From positions 62,001 to 126,000 of the forward strand of contig AP026971.1 of the NCBI GenBank assembly GCA_027924025.1: 64,000 nucleotides of DNA, written 5' to 3'. Below the pieces are notes generated by a model, which searched no databases, was not told the DNA's origin, and saw only the letters and a list, made by a program, of their open reading frames with translations. Made by a program: the position numbers and the translations under genes. Below, in pieces: positions 8,233-18,357 of this stretch; position 1 is the stretch's first letter, and each line of letters begins with the position of its first letter. The DNA is from Comamonadaceae bacterium OS-4. GTDB lineage: Bacteria > Pseudomonadota > Gammaproteobacteria > Burkholderiales > Burkholderiaceae_C.

Positions 8233-9768
8233 ATGAAAAAAACTTTCCAAACAACTCTTCTAGCACTCGCCATCGTCTCGCTTTGGGGTTGTACGAGTCT
8301 TGAACAACCGACCAAGGACCTCGCGGCCAACCAGGACGCAGTGCTGGACAAAATTGGCCAGATGCGTCAACAGCGTGAGGCTGCCGCCGCCGCTGAGGGC
8401 GCCAGCAGCCAGAGCCGCCAAAAGGTTGATGGTGCATGGGTTACCAATGCGAGCTCTCCTGTTGCCGTACAGCGTCGCCCTGTTGCAATGGATTCGAAGA
8501 TCGAGCTCACAGGGCTCAAGCCTTACAGCGTTACAGCTTTGGCTGAGCGCATCGCTACGACCACAGGGTTGTCCGTAAGCATCGCGCCAGACGTACACCG
8601 AATCCCGATCGTGGCGCAGCCGCCCGGTTTCAGCGGCACAGTGGAAGACCTGTTGAGCCAGTTCACAGGCGTCAATCGCTTGAGTACCCGCTTCGAGGGT
8701 GGTGGCGTGGTCATTTACCGCTACGAGACTGCTGTGCTCCGTGTGAAACGCAAGCCAGGTAAGTTGACCTCACAAGCGCAGATCGGTGTGAGCGGAAGCT
8801 CTACTGCCACTTCGTCCGGTTCAAGTAGCGCCGGCGATATGAGTGCAAGCATCAACGGCACATCCTCCTACGATCCGTGGACAGAACTCTCTGCCAAGAT
8901 TAAGGCCGTTTTGACTCCAGAGGGCAAGGTCCAAGAAGCATCCGCCACATCCAGTATCGTTGTGACAGACGTTCCCGAGGCCGTAGCTCTGGCACGCAAG
9001 ATTGTTGATGACGACAACAAGCTGGCCACCACCGCCATCAACGTGAAAATCGAAGTGGTCAACGTTACGAACGATGATGACCAGAATCTCGGCATCAACT
9101 GGAACTTGGTTTTCAACCAAATTGAAAACGCCAATCCATTGGCTGCAGTCAGCTTCAGTGGCCCAGCGCTCTCCACATCCGGCTCGGTAGGCAGCTTCAA
9201 GATTGGTGTCCCAGCGGGCTCAGCATCACGTTTCGCAAACAGCGACTACTTGATTCAAGCCCTCAATAAAGTGGGTAAGGCCCAGACCCTTCTACGCCGC
9301 GACTTCACGACAATACACAACGTGCCATCCGGTTTTTCGCGGACAAATAGCAAGTCGTACCGTGCCAAAACTACAGCGGCTCCTGCCTCATCGGTGGGAG
9401 GCAGCGGCCAAGTTGGCGTAGAACCGGGACAGGTCACAACAGGTACCCGCTTTGTGGTCACACCCACTTACTTGGGTGAATCCGACTTCGCTATTGAAAT
9501 CTCATACAACGATTCATTCTTGCGTGAGCTGGTAGCACTTGGAACAGGGCAGCAGCAAATCGATGCCCCTGATGTCGATGGGAATCAAATCTTTTCGATC
9601 ACTACGGTCAAGCTCGGCGAAACGAGCATCTTGAACGCCTTCGAAATGGACACAGCCAAGTCTGCAAACCAGGGACTGACTGCTGACACCACTTCGCAAC
9701 TGGCGCGGAACAACACCAAGTCACGCATTTACATGCTGGTGACTGTGACTGGTGGTCCACGGGAATGA
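8233..9768 (+). CDS. pilN: Type IVb pilus secretin, outer-membrane lipoprotein
   Basis: 511 residues. ATG 8233 chosen: GGAG at 8222-8225, and the signal peptide reads directly into a lipobox (LWGC, Cys20). The N-terminal periplasmic domains are followed by a secretin core with Ser/Gly-rich insertions (about 190-220). The C terminus contains a VKLGETSILNAF segment typical of secretins. In R64-type thin pili PilN is the outer-membrane channel through which the pilus leaves. It ends in an ATGA overlap with pilO. Confidence 0.85.
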   Translation: MKKTFQTTLLALAIVSLWGCTSLEQPTKDLAANQDAVLDKIGQMRQQREAAAAAEGASSQSRQKVDGAWVTNASSPVAVQRRPVAMDSKIELTGLKPYSVTALAERIATTTGLSVSIAPDVHRIPIVAQPPGFSGTVEDLLSQFTGVNRLSTRFEGGGVVIYRYETAVLRVKRKPGKLTSQAQIGVSGSSTATSSGSSSAGDMSASINGTSSYDPWTELSAKIKAVLTPEGKVQEASATSSIVVTDVPEAVALARKIVDDDNKLATTAINVKIEVVNVTNDDDQNLGINWNLVFNQIENANPLAAVSFSGPALSTSGSVGSFKIGVPAGSASRFANSDYLIQALNKVGKAQTLLRRDFTTIHNVPSGFSRTNSKSYRAKTTAAPASSVGGSGQVGVEPGQVTTGTRFVVTPTYLGESDFAIEISYNDSFLRELVALGTGQQQIDAPDVDGNQIFSITTVKLGETSILNAFEMDTAKSANQGLTADTTSQLARNNTKSRIYMLVTVTGGPRE

Positions 9769-11183
9769 GTGGACTAATCCAACGGCTGCGGGGTTTGCGC
9801 TCCCGCGTGCCTGAAAAAGCTGAACCAACTGGTGAAGACCGTCGATCGAGCAACCGACGTTCTTTGGAAGACCATGCCATCTGCATACCTGTGGAAGGTC
9901 GCAACTCAAAGACTGCGTTCGCCGTCGGTATCCACTGGGTCCACCATTTAATGGAGGAGTCGCTGGTTGCTGCAGCGAATCGGGAAGCGAAGGCAAAGGG
10001 TTGCTCCCACCTATACACCAATGGACGCAATGGAACGGTCTTCGGTATCGTCAATGTTGACCCCAAAGATGTGTCGCAGCACGGTACGTTGGTGCCCCTG
10101 GCCATCGCATTTGCCCGATCAGTGCCTGATAAAAACACGCGCGCTATCTACGTTTTTGACATGCGCGATTCGGCTACTGAGGGCTACGTCTACTTTGCAG
10201 TAGTGCAGCGTGGACAGCCAATCAAAGAAGTACTTTGCCCCGCTGAAAAATACATCAGCTTGCTCAGCACTTTGGCTAACGATTCATCGACACCGGCGGC
10301 AATCTTCGTGGACACCTCCGAAGATGCGACCTTTGAAGACATCGCTGCCACGTATGCGAGCGCCACGCAATGGCCTATTACCAAGCTTGAAGCGGCAGGA
10401 ATTGACCCTCTTCATCGGGCCTCCGCATTCACCGTCACAAGGACCCAGCTCGTCCTAGGTATGACCGCATTGGTGGTTGCTGTGGGGTACACCTACGGGT
10501 ATGACTATTACCAAGCCAATCTGAAAGCGAAGTCTGACGAAGAAATGCAGCGAAAGATCGCTGAGCAGTACGTCATCAGCCGCAACCAAACATTCGTTGG
10601 CGGCTATGGCGGAACACCAGATGCGGCCATTGAGGCGCTGCGGGACACCGTAGCCCAAATGCCTCTCAACCGAAATGGATGGCTTATCAAACAGGCGGTG
10701 TGCGCGGTTGATCAGGGCACTTGCGTCTACGAATGGGAACGCGTTTACGGCACTAACGATAGCTTCGTTGAGAGCGCTTCCCTACCTACGCTTCAGTTCG
10801 ATCCTGCTAACTACAGATCCATCAAAGAGCAGCGCGACTTCGCGGTCCGTCGTGATCAGCAGGACTGGAATGCCTTGCCCGAGTTCGGAAAGTTCGTGCG
10901 GGATAACGGCGATCGAACAGATACCTTCGCTTTGGCAGGAATCGAAGAATTCAGCACCGACGTGATGACCGACCTCATTCCGTGGACTGGTCGGGGCACT
11001 CCACCTGGTCCTGTGCTGACGGCGGCGGGTTGGAGCTTTATGGCCCCAATTGATCAAGTTCAAGAGGCCATCGCAAATCAGCGTATCAGCTCCGAGTTCG
11101 GGGTTAACAAACTCACTATCACGAATCGTGACGGAACGATTTTTTTGAAACTGGAAGGTAAGGTCTATGCGCGCAAATCGTAA
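9765..11183 (+). CDS. pilO: Type 4b pilus assembly protein PilO2-like
   Basis: 472 residues. Cytoplasmic N-terminal half, one membrane helix near residues 226-246 (VLGMTALVVAVGYTYGYDYY), then a periplasmic region. This is the bitopic topology of PilO of IncI plasmids, which links the ATPase side to the outer-membrane complex. Position between secretin and PilP supports the call. It overlaps pilP by 17 bp. Confidence 0.75.
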   Translation: MSGLIQRLRGLRSRVPEKAEPTGEDRRSSNRRSLEDHAICIPVEGRNSKTAFAVGIHWVHHLMEESLVAAANREAKAKGCSHLYTNGRNGTVFGIVNVDPKDVSQHGTLVPLAIAFARSVPDKNTRAIYVFDMRDSATEGYVYFAVVQRGQPIKEVLCPAEKYISLLSTLANDSSTPAAIFVDTSEDATFEDIAATYASATQWPITKLEAAGIDPLHRASAFTVTRTQLVLGMTALVVAVGYTYGYDYYQANLKAKSDEEMQRKIAEQYVISRNQTFVGGYGGTPDAAIEALRDTVAQMPLNRNGWLIKQAVCAVDQGTCVYEWERVYGTNDSFVESASLPTLQFDPANYRSIKEQRDFAVRRDQQDWNALPEFGKFVRDNGDRTDTFALAGIEEFSTDVMTDLIPWTGRGTPPGPVLTAAGWSFMAPIDQVQEAIANQRISSEFGVNKLTITNRDGTIFLKLEGKVYARKS

Positions 11184-11877
11184 TTTCTCTTTGGTGGCAC
11201 TCATTGCGACTGTCTCGCTTGCGGCCCACGCGCAATATGCACCTGGCAACCCTACTGCGTCAGGCGCGGTCGCGCCCCAGCAAGCCCAAGCAATGGGCGC
11301 AGCCCCTGCAGCTGCAGTAGCTACAGGGGTTCAGGCAGCACCGGTCGCTCCTGCAGCCTCTGCCTCAATAGCGCGTCCTTCCGACACCATTGGTGAGGCC
11401 GCGGATCGCCAGCGTATGGCGCGAATGCTGCAGTCACAAAACAAGCCGGGCCTCGCGAACACTCCTATTGGCGTACAGCCCACCACCCCTGTGATTGGGG
11501 GAATCAATGTCCAACATACACAGCCAGGTGGCGTTGCATCGGTTCCGAAGCCGCAGCAGCCTGATATGGCGTTGGTCGAAATTGCCCGTGGGCCTATGGC
11601 CACAGTCGTATCAATTGAGGTGAACGGTGTAGATCGTCGCGTCGCCGAAGGTGACGATCTTGGCAACGGCTGGAAAGTGAAGCACGTAGGCCGCTTTACT
11701 GTGGAACTGGAAGAGGTCCCAACGAAGACAAACCAAGATTCCTCAGGCGCTGGCGCCTCCAAGTCAAAGACCAAAGCGAAGGCTGCTTCTGCGAAGAAAC
11801 TGAAGACACGCACTCTCGAATTGAAGTCAGTAGGCCCCGCGGCCGGTGATCTCTCGCGCCCTATGGCAGCACGTTAA
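11167..11877 (+). CDS. pilP: Type IV pilus biogenesis protein PilP-like
   Basis: 236 residues with an N-terminal signal peptide (cleavage near AAHA-Q), a long Ala/Pro-rich linker, then a small periplasmic domain (about 130-185: ARGPMATVVSIEVNGVDRRV, then DDLGNGWKVKHVG) of the PilP/GspC type, and a Lys-rich tail. The ribosome binding site (AAGGT) lies inside the end of pilO. It is a periplasmic partner of the secretin. Confidence 0.75.
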   Translation: MRANRNFSLVALIATVSLAAHAQYAPGNPTASGAVAPQQAQAMGAAPAAAVATGVQAAPVAPAASASIARPSDTIGEAADRQRMARMLQSQNKPGLANTPIGVQPTTPVIGGINVQHTQPGGVASVPKPQQPDMALVEIARGPMATVVSIEVNGVDRRVAEGDDLGNGWKVKHVGRFTVELEEVPTKTNQDSSGAGASKSKTKAKAASAKKLKTRTLELKSVGPAAGDLSRPMAAR

Positions 11878-11896
11878 GAAATAAGCAGGAGTACCA

Positions 11897-13780
11897 ATGC
11901 CAACCTGGCAACGTCCCAAACCACGGTCAGGAGATAGAGCTCCCGGAGAATTGCCGGCGAAGGCAGCCCCTACGCCAGTACCGACTCCTGCTCAGGTCCT
12001 AACTCGTCCACATTTGGTCGATAAGGCTCCGACCGTGGGAGCTGCATCTGGCAGCCACATGGCCTCGGCCCGAGACTTAAAGGTCGTTCGTCCGACTTCC
12101 ACCCACGCACCAGTTCAAAACGCGACAAGCAATCGTGTTGTTGGAAGTCGTGAGGAGCTGTCCCGGCCAGATTTCGAAAGGCTATTTGGCGAAGAGGATG
12201 GTCGTATCAAGGTTTCCGAAGGCATCCGTACTGCAGCGTGCGGACTGATTCATGCCGATGGGTCTGTGACGGTCCTTATTACGCCTGATCACCAACACAT
12301 TCTTTCCGCTTTTGTCGGGCAGATAAAGGATAAAGGCTTCCAGCCAGCGGAGATACTCTTTGCAACGTCCGACTTTATTTTCGGGTTGTACACGGCTGCT
12401 GGGAACGAAAACGCGAAGCGGTCCGCTAACGCGAATACGACTGTTGCCGACTCACAAAAGGTTTTGCACGACATCGTTCGCAAGGCTATGGAAGCCTCTG
12501 CATCTGACATCCACATCCACGTTCTGTCAGACGCGCGGCCTCCGGTCTCAAAAGTAAGTTTCCGCATCCACGGCGAATTCCTCCTGCAGGAAGGATTGCT
12601 GAACAACCACCTGATGGCGCACAACATTTGTCGTGCTGCATACACAGGCGACTCCGCCGACTCCGCATCACGATCGGATACCTCATTCAAAACCACCGCC
12701 GGTATGTACGCGACGCTACAAATTCCGGCTGTCAAAAACGCTCGTCTCCGTATGCAAACCATGCCCCATGTTTTGGGCTATGGGATGAACTTGCGTATCT
12801 TGAGCTACGACGGATTACTTGAGCGTTATACCGACCTGGTTTCCATGGGCTTTTCCGAAGAGCATCAGAAAGAAATTGTCGATGCCTTTGGCACAGAGAA
12901 GGGTGGGCTGATCCTCTTCATTGCCGGAACAGGGGAGGGTAAGACGACGACGGTGATGACTGCTATCCCAATGGAGAGCAAGTTCGCTACGCGGAATTGG
13001 GTCTCCATTGAAGATCCGGTGGAAATCATCAACCCTGCTATTTTTCAGTCGCCTGTGAAGCGTAAGACGGGTGACAAGTCCGATGACTCTGAGCACCAGG
13101 CAGCGATCACGAATTCACTTCGATTCGATCCAGATGGAATCGTAGCCGGTGAGATCCGCGACGAAATCACTGTCAAGATGACCGAGCGAGCTGCTATGAC
13201 TGGCCACATTACAGCAGCAACGCTGCACGGTAATGATGTCTTCGCTGCTTTCAACCGTTTGATTGATCTCGGTGCTCGCAAGATCAACCTGCTGGATGGT
13301 GTGGCCCGTGTGTTTTGTCACCAGAAGCTGGTGCAGACGATATGCCCCCATTGCTCAACGCCGGCGTCTGCATCCAAAGAGATGACTGTCCGCAATTTCA
13401 TCACAGAGCTTGTTCAGACCTACGATGTCGATGCAAGCAAGGTGCGCATACGCGGCGTAGGCTGCGAACATTGCTACCCCCCGGGCTCGATGTTGGCCGG
13501 CATCAAAGGCCGTACTGTTGTTGCCGAAACAGTCCGATTCAATCGCGCTATCGTGCAGGCGCTTCGGACCAGTGATGACACAGAGGCGGCCCGCATTGCT
13601 TGGAGGCAACAGCGCGTCGCTGAATACCACGAACCAGGAACCCTGGGCAAGACTCTGGGTGAGCATGCGCTGTACAAGCTGCTGCATGGACAGATATCGC
13701 CCGATACATATATTGGTGTCGCCGATTCGTTCGACAGCCACAGTCCCATGCCAATACAACGAGCGAGGAAGGCAGCATGA
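11897..13780 (+). CDS. pilQ: Pilus assembly ATPase, GspE family
   Basis: 627 residues. Walker A GTGEGKT at 344-350, Asp box SIEDPVEI nearby, Walker B region GEIRDEIT, and two CxxC pairs (Cys483/486 and Cys523/526) that form the zinc site of assembly ATPases of the GspE/PilB type. The N-terminal 90 residues are Pro-rich and low in complexity. In the IncI thin-pilus system this ATPase powers polymerisation of PilS. It overlaps pilR by 4 bp. Confidence 0.9.
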   Translation: MPTWQRPKPRSGDRAPGELPAKAAPTPVPTPAQVLTRPHLVDKAPTVGAASGSHMASARDLKVVRPTSTHAPVQNATSNRVVGSREELSRPDFERLFGEEDGRIKVSEGIRTAACGLIHADGSVTVLITPDHQHILSAFVGQIKDKGFQPAEILFATSDFIFGLYTAAGNENAKRSANANTTVADSQKVLHDIVRKAMEASASDIHIHVLSDARPPVSKVSFRIHGEFLLQEGLLNNHLMAHNICRAAYTGDSADSASRSDTSFKTTAGMYATLQIPAVKNARLRMQTMPHVLGYGMNLRILSYDGLLERYTDLVSMGFSEEHQKEIVDAFGTEKGGLILFIAGTGEGKTTTVMTAIPMESKFATRNWVSIEDPVEIINPAIFQSPVKRKTGDKSDDSEHQAAITNSLRFDPDGIVAGEIRDEITVKMTERAAMTGHITAATLHGNDVFAAFNRLIDLGARKINLLDGVARVFCHQKLVQTICPHCSTPASASKEMTVRNFITELVQTYDVDASKVRIRGVGCEHCYPPGSMLAGIKGRTVVAETVRFNRAIVQALRTSDDTEAARIAWRQQRVAEYHEPGTLGKTLGEHALYKLLHGQISPDTYIGVADSFDSHSPMPIQRARKAA

Positions 13781-14883
13781 GAGGCACTACCGGCATGGCT
13801 CTAAGTCTTGATTCCATCAACGAACAGCTTGCGCAAGCCGACATCAAGTCGAATCGACTGCGCTTGCTGCTTCGCCTCGCAGTTGCTGTTCGTGGGGGGA
13901 TGACGCCTGCAGACTTTCTACGGGCTCTCGCAGATACCGAAGCGATGAATGGCCGTACTGGTCACGCCAAGGTTTATCGCCGAGTCGAAGCGAAGATGCG
14001 CAGTGGTGAATATGCAGTCTACGAAGCGTTGGAACTACTCACTACAGCGGACGATCGCTGCTTCCTATACGCAGAGGACAAGGTGTCTGACTTGTCTTCG
14101 CTGTTGCAAATGGCTTACGACACGGCACAGAAAAAGAAGGTCATTACAGCGGCAATCATGAAGCCGTTTTTTCTGCCCATGTACCTCTTTGTCATGGCCT
14201 GCGGTCTGCTCATGTTGGGTGGCACTGTAATGCTTCCGAACTTCGTGACATTGATGCCTGTTACTCAATGGGAGCTGCCATCCCGTGCCGTATATGAAGC
14301 GGGGCAAATTCTGATGAAGTACTGGCTGCCCATCGCCATATTTATTCCATCGCTTGTCGCCTGGGTCATTTGGAGCCTGCCCAATTTACACAACAGGTTC
14401 AGGACTCAATATCTTGATCGCGTTTTCCCATGGTCACTTTACAAGTCGCTTCAATCTAGCAACTTCATCTTGAACATTGCTGCGATGTTCAAGGCCAAGG
14501 TGCCTATTCTGGACGCCGTTAAAGGCTACGCGATGGTGTCAACGCCTTACTCATCCGCATGGGCCTACCGCATGCAAGTTCGGCTTGAGTCGGAGCAAAC
14601 CACATCGGACATGCGCGCCCTCGATGTTGGGTTCATTGACAGGCACACCATGGATTCAATGCGCATCCTGAACAACAAATTGCCTGCTGATCAAGTGCTC
14701 CAAACAATTGGCGAAGCTGAGTTCGAAATGCTCGCTGATGAGGTCGCAGTTAGTGCCGAACGCTCATCGAAATTTGTGACTGTTGTTGTGGGGATATGCC
14801 TCTTGTTTACCTTGTACGGGACTATGAGTGTCATCCCAGCCTTCACCGAAAAGATGATGGCTTCCACGACCCAACGTCGCTAA
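13777..14883 (+). CDS. pilR: Inner-membrane pilus platform protein, GspF family
   Basis: 368 residues with three membrane helices (about 130-155, 183-205, 325-350) and two cytoplasmic F domains, the layout of GspF/PilC platform proteins. It anchors the assembly ATPase and the growing pilus. The start may also be the ATG at 13795. Its ATG overlaps the stop of the ATPase gene. Confidence 0.85.
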   Translation: MRGTTGMALSLDSINEQLAQADIKSNRLRLLLRLAVAVRGGMTPADFLRALADTEAMNGRTGHAKVYRRVEAKMRSGEYAVYEALELLTTADDRCFLYAEDKVSDLSSLLQMAYDTAQKKKVITAAIMKPFFLPMYLFVMACGLLMLGGTVMLPNFVTLMPVTQWELPSRAVYEAGQILMKYWLPIAIFIPSLVAWVIWSLPNLHNRFRTQYLDRVFPWSLYKSLQSSNFILNIAAMFKAKVPILDAVKGYAMVSTPYSSAWAYRMQVRLESEQTTSDMRALDVGFIDRHTMDSMRILNNKLPADQVLQTIGEAEFEMLADEVAVSAERSSKFVTVVVGICLLFTLYGTMSVIPAFTEKMMASTTQRR

Positions 14884-14895
14884 ATCCATTCACCT

Positions 14896-14924
14896 CCATC
14901 TGTGACCTGTCCCTAAGCAGATGG
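14896..14924 (+). promoter_or_regulatory. Hairpin between pilR and pilS
   Basis: CCATCTG (14896-14902) pairs with CAGATGG (14918-14924); no T tract follows. It lies just before the major pilin gene and may stabilise or process the downstream message, a common way to raise pilin level above that of the other pil genes. Function is inference. Confidence 0.4.
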
Positions 14925-14959
14925 CAATCAATCAAGGGCATTCAACTCCGGAGAAACAT

Positions 14960-15565
14960 ATGAACAAGCAAAATCGTGGAACTTTCAAAGCAGGCACCAA
15001 GCGTAAAAACCTCGGTCTGACATTGATTGAACTGGCAATCGTCATCGCAGTGATCGGCATCATTGCAGTCTTGGCCTTGCGCGGAACCAGCATCCTGGGC
15101 AAATCCAAAGGGATGATTGAAGGCCAGAACATTTTGGATACGGTCACGGCAACACAACAGTGCTTCCGTTCGACTACCGATTTCACTGCACTGGGCGCAA
15201 CTCCCGCTACAGGAACTGCCTACGCCTTGGCCAACTGTGGCCGTGAAGTTGCAAACGCACCCGCAACCTCTGCTGGCGGAACTATCACCAACCAGTTTGG
15301 CGGGGCCCGCACGGTCGCTCGTACCAACATTAACGGTGGCGTCAACAACGCTTTGCTGGTCAGCAATGCCGCTATGCCAACCGATATTTGCTTGGAAGTG
15401 GTCCAGGCTCAGTGGGGCAATTACAACTCCATCACTGTTACCCCAACTGGTGGTGCTGCGGTAGTCGTGAAAGCACTCATCACTGACGTCTACGCGCCGG
15501 CTGCTGCTGCTGCCTGCAGCACTGCAACGACAGCGACGTTCGCTGCGGTCGCAAGCAAGAACTAA
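14960..15565 (+). CDS. pilS: Major type IVb pilin PilS-like
   Basis: 201 residues. ATG 14960 chosen because GGAG lies 8 bp upstream; an in-frame ATG at 14921 is less likely. A positively charged leader ends at LG, then a pilin N-terminal helix LTLIELAIVIAVIGIIAVLA with the conserved Glu at mature position 5. A prepilin peptidase is needed, and none is visible in this window. The C-terminal half has two Cys residues (near 156 and 192) that could form the disulphide-bonded loop of type IV pilins. Confidence 0.85.
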   Translation: MNKQNRGTFKAGTKRKNLGLTLIELAIVIAVIGIIAVLALRGTSILGKSKGMIEGQNILDTVTATQQCFRSTTDFTALGATPATGTAYALANCGREVANAPATSAGGTITNQFGGARTVARTNINGGVNNALLVSNAAMPTDICLEVVQAQWGNYNSITVTPTGGAAVVVKALITDVYAPAAAAACSTATTATFAAVASKN

Positions 15566-15588
15566 CGATCGAACAGTAAGCCGAACTT

Positions 15589-16779
15589 ATGCTACTCCTG
15601 CAAGCATTTTCCGCGTATCAGCAGCTTTCCTCCTTGGGTACCCAATTGCCCGAAAACGACGGGAAGGCGGTTGGTGACATGTCCGATCTCTACATTCACG
15701 TTGGTGAAAGGATGCGTTTTCGCGTGCCCGATGGGTTGCTTGAGTTCGGCGAACCTGTGACTTCTGAACAATTTCACCAGACGTTCTCGAAATTCATTGT
15801 GGATTTTGAGAAGCGCATTGAAGTGACGGGGCGAGTTGAAGAGGCATACGACCTCCCAGTTCTTCTGCAGACTTTTGAAGATGAATCGAATCCTGGAAAT
15901 GGTCAGCCAGTTCCAGACCTGCTGGAGACGATTACCCGTGTCCGGATGACCGTCTACAAGCACTCTCGCGGTTCCAAGTATGCAGCCGTTGTTCGCTTCA
16001 ACCCAGCTGAGCCCTTGCCACTTGCTGATCTGGCGCTTGAGCAGCTGGCGCGAGGCCTCTTGGATGATCTGCGGGGGGCGATTCTGGTTACTGGCCCCAC
16101 CCACGCGGGTAAGACATACACCATGTCCTCGATGATTGCGCATATCAATGCAAGTCAACAAGGACACATCGTCACCATTGAAGACCCGATTGAGATTCCG
16201 ATTCCTCCTGATAAATGCGTAGTGAGCCAACTGGAACTTGGACCCGATGTGACCTCGTTTGCATCTGGTGTGATCGGGAGCCTTCGACAGTCGCCCATAG
16301 CAGTAATGGTGGGTGAAATTCGTGATGCTGAAACAGCACAGGCTGCGCTACGTGTCGTGCAGGGTGGTCATTTCCTGTTGGCAGGTTTGCATGGCCCTGA
16401 TGCCGTAGGTGCTTTGCGTGCCTACTGTTCCTTTTTGGATCCAACGCGAGCCGATCAGGAGCGAGCGCAATTCGCTCAGCGGCTCAATGGAGTCATTTAC
16501 CAGGTGCTGGTTCGGTCGAAGGATGGAAAAAAATACTTCGTAGCGTGCGAGGTTATTTCGTTCCTGAGCGCAGCGCCCTTGCGAAAAAAGCTGGCGCTCG
16601 GTGACTTCGATGGCTTATCTGCCGCCCTCATGTCTGGAGAGTCGGGAACGATTTCTCTTAACCACTCATTGAAACGTCTCATCGCGGCTGAAAGCATCAG
16701 CTTTGCGGACGCTAAGAAGGCCACGTACGACGCGGGGGAGCTTTTCAAGATTTGCAATGCCGTTGGTCTTGCCGGATAA
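15589..16779 (+). CDS. PilT/DotB-like secretion ATPase
   Basis: 396 residues. Walker A GPTHAGKT at 169-176, Asp box TIEDPIEIP, Walker B region VMVGEIRDAETA, and a HFLLAGLHGPD segment in place of the His box of PilT-type ATPases. There are no CxxC pairs, unlike the assembly ATPase. It may be a retraction ATPase, or the DotB/TraJ-type ATPase of IncI transfer systems. Its place between major and minor pilin genes favours a pilus role. No strong ribosome binding site precedes the ATG. Confidence 0.75.
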   Translation: MLLLQAFSAYQQLSSLGTQLPENDGKAVGDMSDLYIHVGERMRFRVPDGLLEFGEPVTSEQFHQTFSKFIVDFEKRIEVTGRVEEAYDLPVLLQTFEDESNPGNGQPVPDLLETITRVRMTVYKHSRGSKYAAVVRFNPAEPLPLADLALEQLARGLLDDLRGAILVTGPTHAGKTYTMSSMIAHINASQQGHIVTIEDPIEIPIPPDKCVVSQLELGPDVTSFASGVIGSLRQSPIAVMVGEIRDAETAQAALRVVQGGHFLLAGLHGPDAVGALRAYCSFLDPTRADQERAQFAQRLNGVIYQVLVRSKDGKKYFVACEVISFLSAAPLRKKLALGDFDGLSAALMSGESGTISLNHSLKRLIAAESISFADAKKATYDAGELFKICNAVGLAG

Positions 16780-16788
16780 GGATGCGCG

Positions 16789-18342
16789 ATGAAATTTTCA
16801 ACATCAAAATTCAGACATAACCGCGGCTTTACGCTGGTTGAGCTGGGTATCGTTATCGCAGCGATTGCGATTCTGGCGACGCTCGGTGCCCGGCTTGCGA
16901 AAAACTACACGATGGAGAGTCGGGGCAGCTTCATTGGACAAACCATGCTGGACGTGCATACGGCCGCAGAGGATTACGCCCGAAGGAATCGCGCTGCGCT
17001 TATAGATAACGCGACAGGCACACCGACCGCAATACCCGGGGTAGCCGCGCCACTAGCACCAACAACCGCAGAGCTGTTTGCGTTACAGCACCTCACCAAG
17101 AACGTTGACCCAGCCATACCCCGTGCTGGAAATATTGTGATCACCTACACGGCCGTGCCGGCAGGATGTGCCCCGATCAACTGTGCGGTGCGGATACTCA
17201 CCCATATCAACGGCCCAGTGCTTGAGACGGATGCCAATGCCGTAGCGATACCTGTGTTGTCGAAAGCCTTGCAGGTAGCTGGTGGAAAGGCTGGCCGTAG
17301 CGACAGTACGGACCCTGCTAGCCTTCATGGTCTCAACGGTCAATGGACCTTTCCTAATCCAGTTGCGGGTAATCCGGTGGGTGTTTTTGGCATGCTTTCG
17401 AGCACTGCTGATGTGGGAATTGATGCGTTCGTTCGGATTCAAGACGTAAGAAACCCCGACCTTCAAGGTAACTTCACAGTTGCTGGCGCTGTGACCCACA
17501 GTGGGACGACAACCCATACGGGCGCCACTACATTGAACGCCGCCACAACGATCAATTCCAGCCTCACCACAGTCGGTGCTGCCGGCACACTGGCAGTGGG
17601 GGGGGCTACCACTCTAAGTGGTGCAACAACTATCAACAACACGGCCAACGTGACCGGTCGGATTACCGCTGGTGCCGATGTGGTGGCAACTGGCATGGTG
17701 CGTGGTGATCGCGTTACCCCGACTGGTTCATATCTGGTCGGTGTTCCTTGTGCGGACGAAGGTTCAATTGCTCGGAGGGCGGGTGGACTCGGTGGTGCTG
17801 TTATGTGCGTTGGAGGGGCATGGCAAGCCATGATGACGGTCGCCACCGCTGGCACTGCATGCGCACCCAATGGGTCCGAGGCCCAGGACACCACAGGCGT
17901 CAAGCTGACTTGCGTCAACGGTACCTACAGAGCACTTAGCACTCTGATCGTGGCGGGAACTGTCGGTTCCGCTTGTACCGTGCCAGGACAACCCAGCTGG
18001 GACTTTTCGCAAGCATCGCCTACCCAACTCATTTGTCGGGGCAATCCAGCGGGTGGGTTCGCTAAGTGGATGCGTATTCAAGATATCACGACGCACATGA
18101 TATTCGTGAGCTCATGGGAAGTCACAAACGGCGCAGTGATCAACAAACCAACTTGCAGCGTCGCTACTGGGCAAACTGTCACGCCCATCATCATGCTTCG
18201 AGGCAAAGTCGAAACATCAACCGACATAGGTTTCAATCGATACGCCACTGATAACGGTAGTGCTTGGGGTGTCGTTTTGACTGATGCATCGAACAACGCC
18301 CTAGGCACTGCACTTGCCGAAATTTTTTGCTACTACAACTGA
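16789..18342 (+). CDS. pilV: PilV-like minor pilin/adhesin
   Basis: 517 residues. Prepilin leader and helix (RGFTLVELGIVIAAIAILAT), a pilin domain, then a shaft of Thr/Ala/Gly repeats (about 225-300, units such as THTGATTLNAATT), and a C-terminal Cys-rich head with two repeated motifs ending in CVGGAWQ- and CVNGTYR-like strands. This is the architecture of IncI PilV tip adhesins, whose C terminus is switched by a shufflon and selects the recipient cell. No shufflon repeats or recombinase are visible here, so the head looks fixed. Confidence 0.8.
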   Translation: MKFSTSKFRHNRGFTLVELGIVIAAIAILATLGARLAKNYTMESRGSFIGQTMLDVHTAAEDYARRNRAALIDNATGTPTAIPGVAAPLAPTTAELFALQHLTKNVDPAIPRAGNIVITYTAVPAGCAPINCAVRILTHINGPVLETDANAVAIPVLSKALQVAGGKAGRSDSTDPASLHGLNGQWTFPNPVAGNPVGVFGMLSSTADVGIDAFVRIQDVRNPDLQGNFTVAGAVTHSGTTTHTGATTLNAATTINSSLTTVGAAGTLAVGGATTLSGATTINNTANVTGRITAGADVVATGMVRGDRVTPTGSYLVGVPCADEGSIARRAGGLGGAVMCVGGAWQAMMTVATAGTACAPNGSEAQDTTGVKLTCVNGTYRALSTLIVAGTVGSACTVPGQPSWDFSQASPTQLICRGNPAGGFAKWMRIQDITTHMIFVSSWEVTNGAVINKPTCSVATGQTVTPIIMLRGKVETSTDIGFNRYATDNGSAWGVVLTDASNNALGTALAEIFCYYN

Positions 18343-18357
18343 TCGAAGGAGTTCAAA

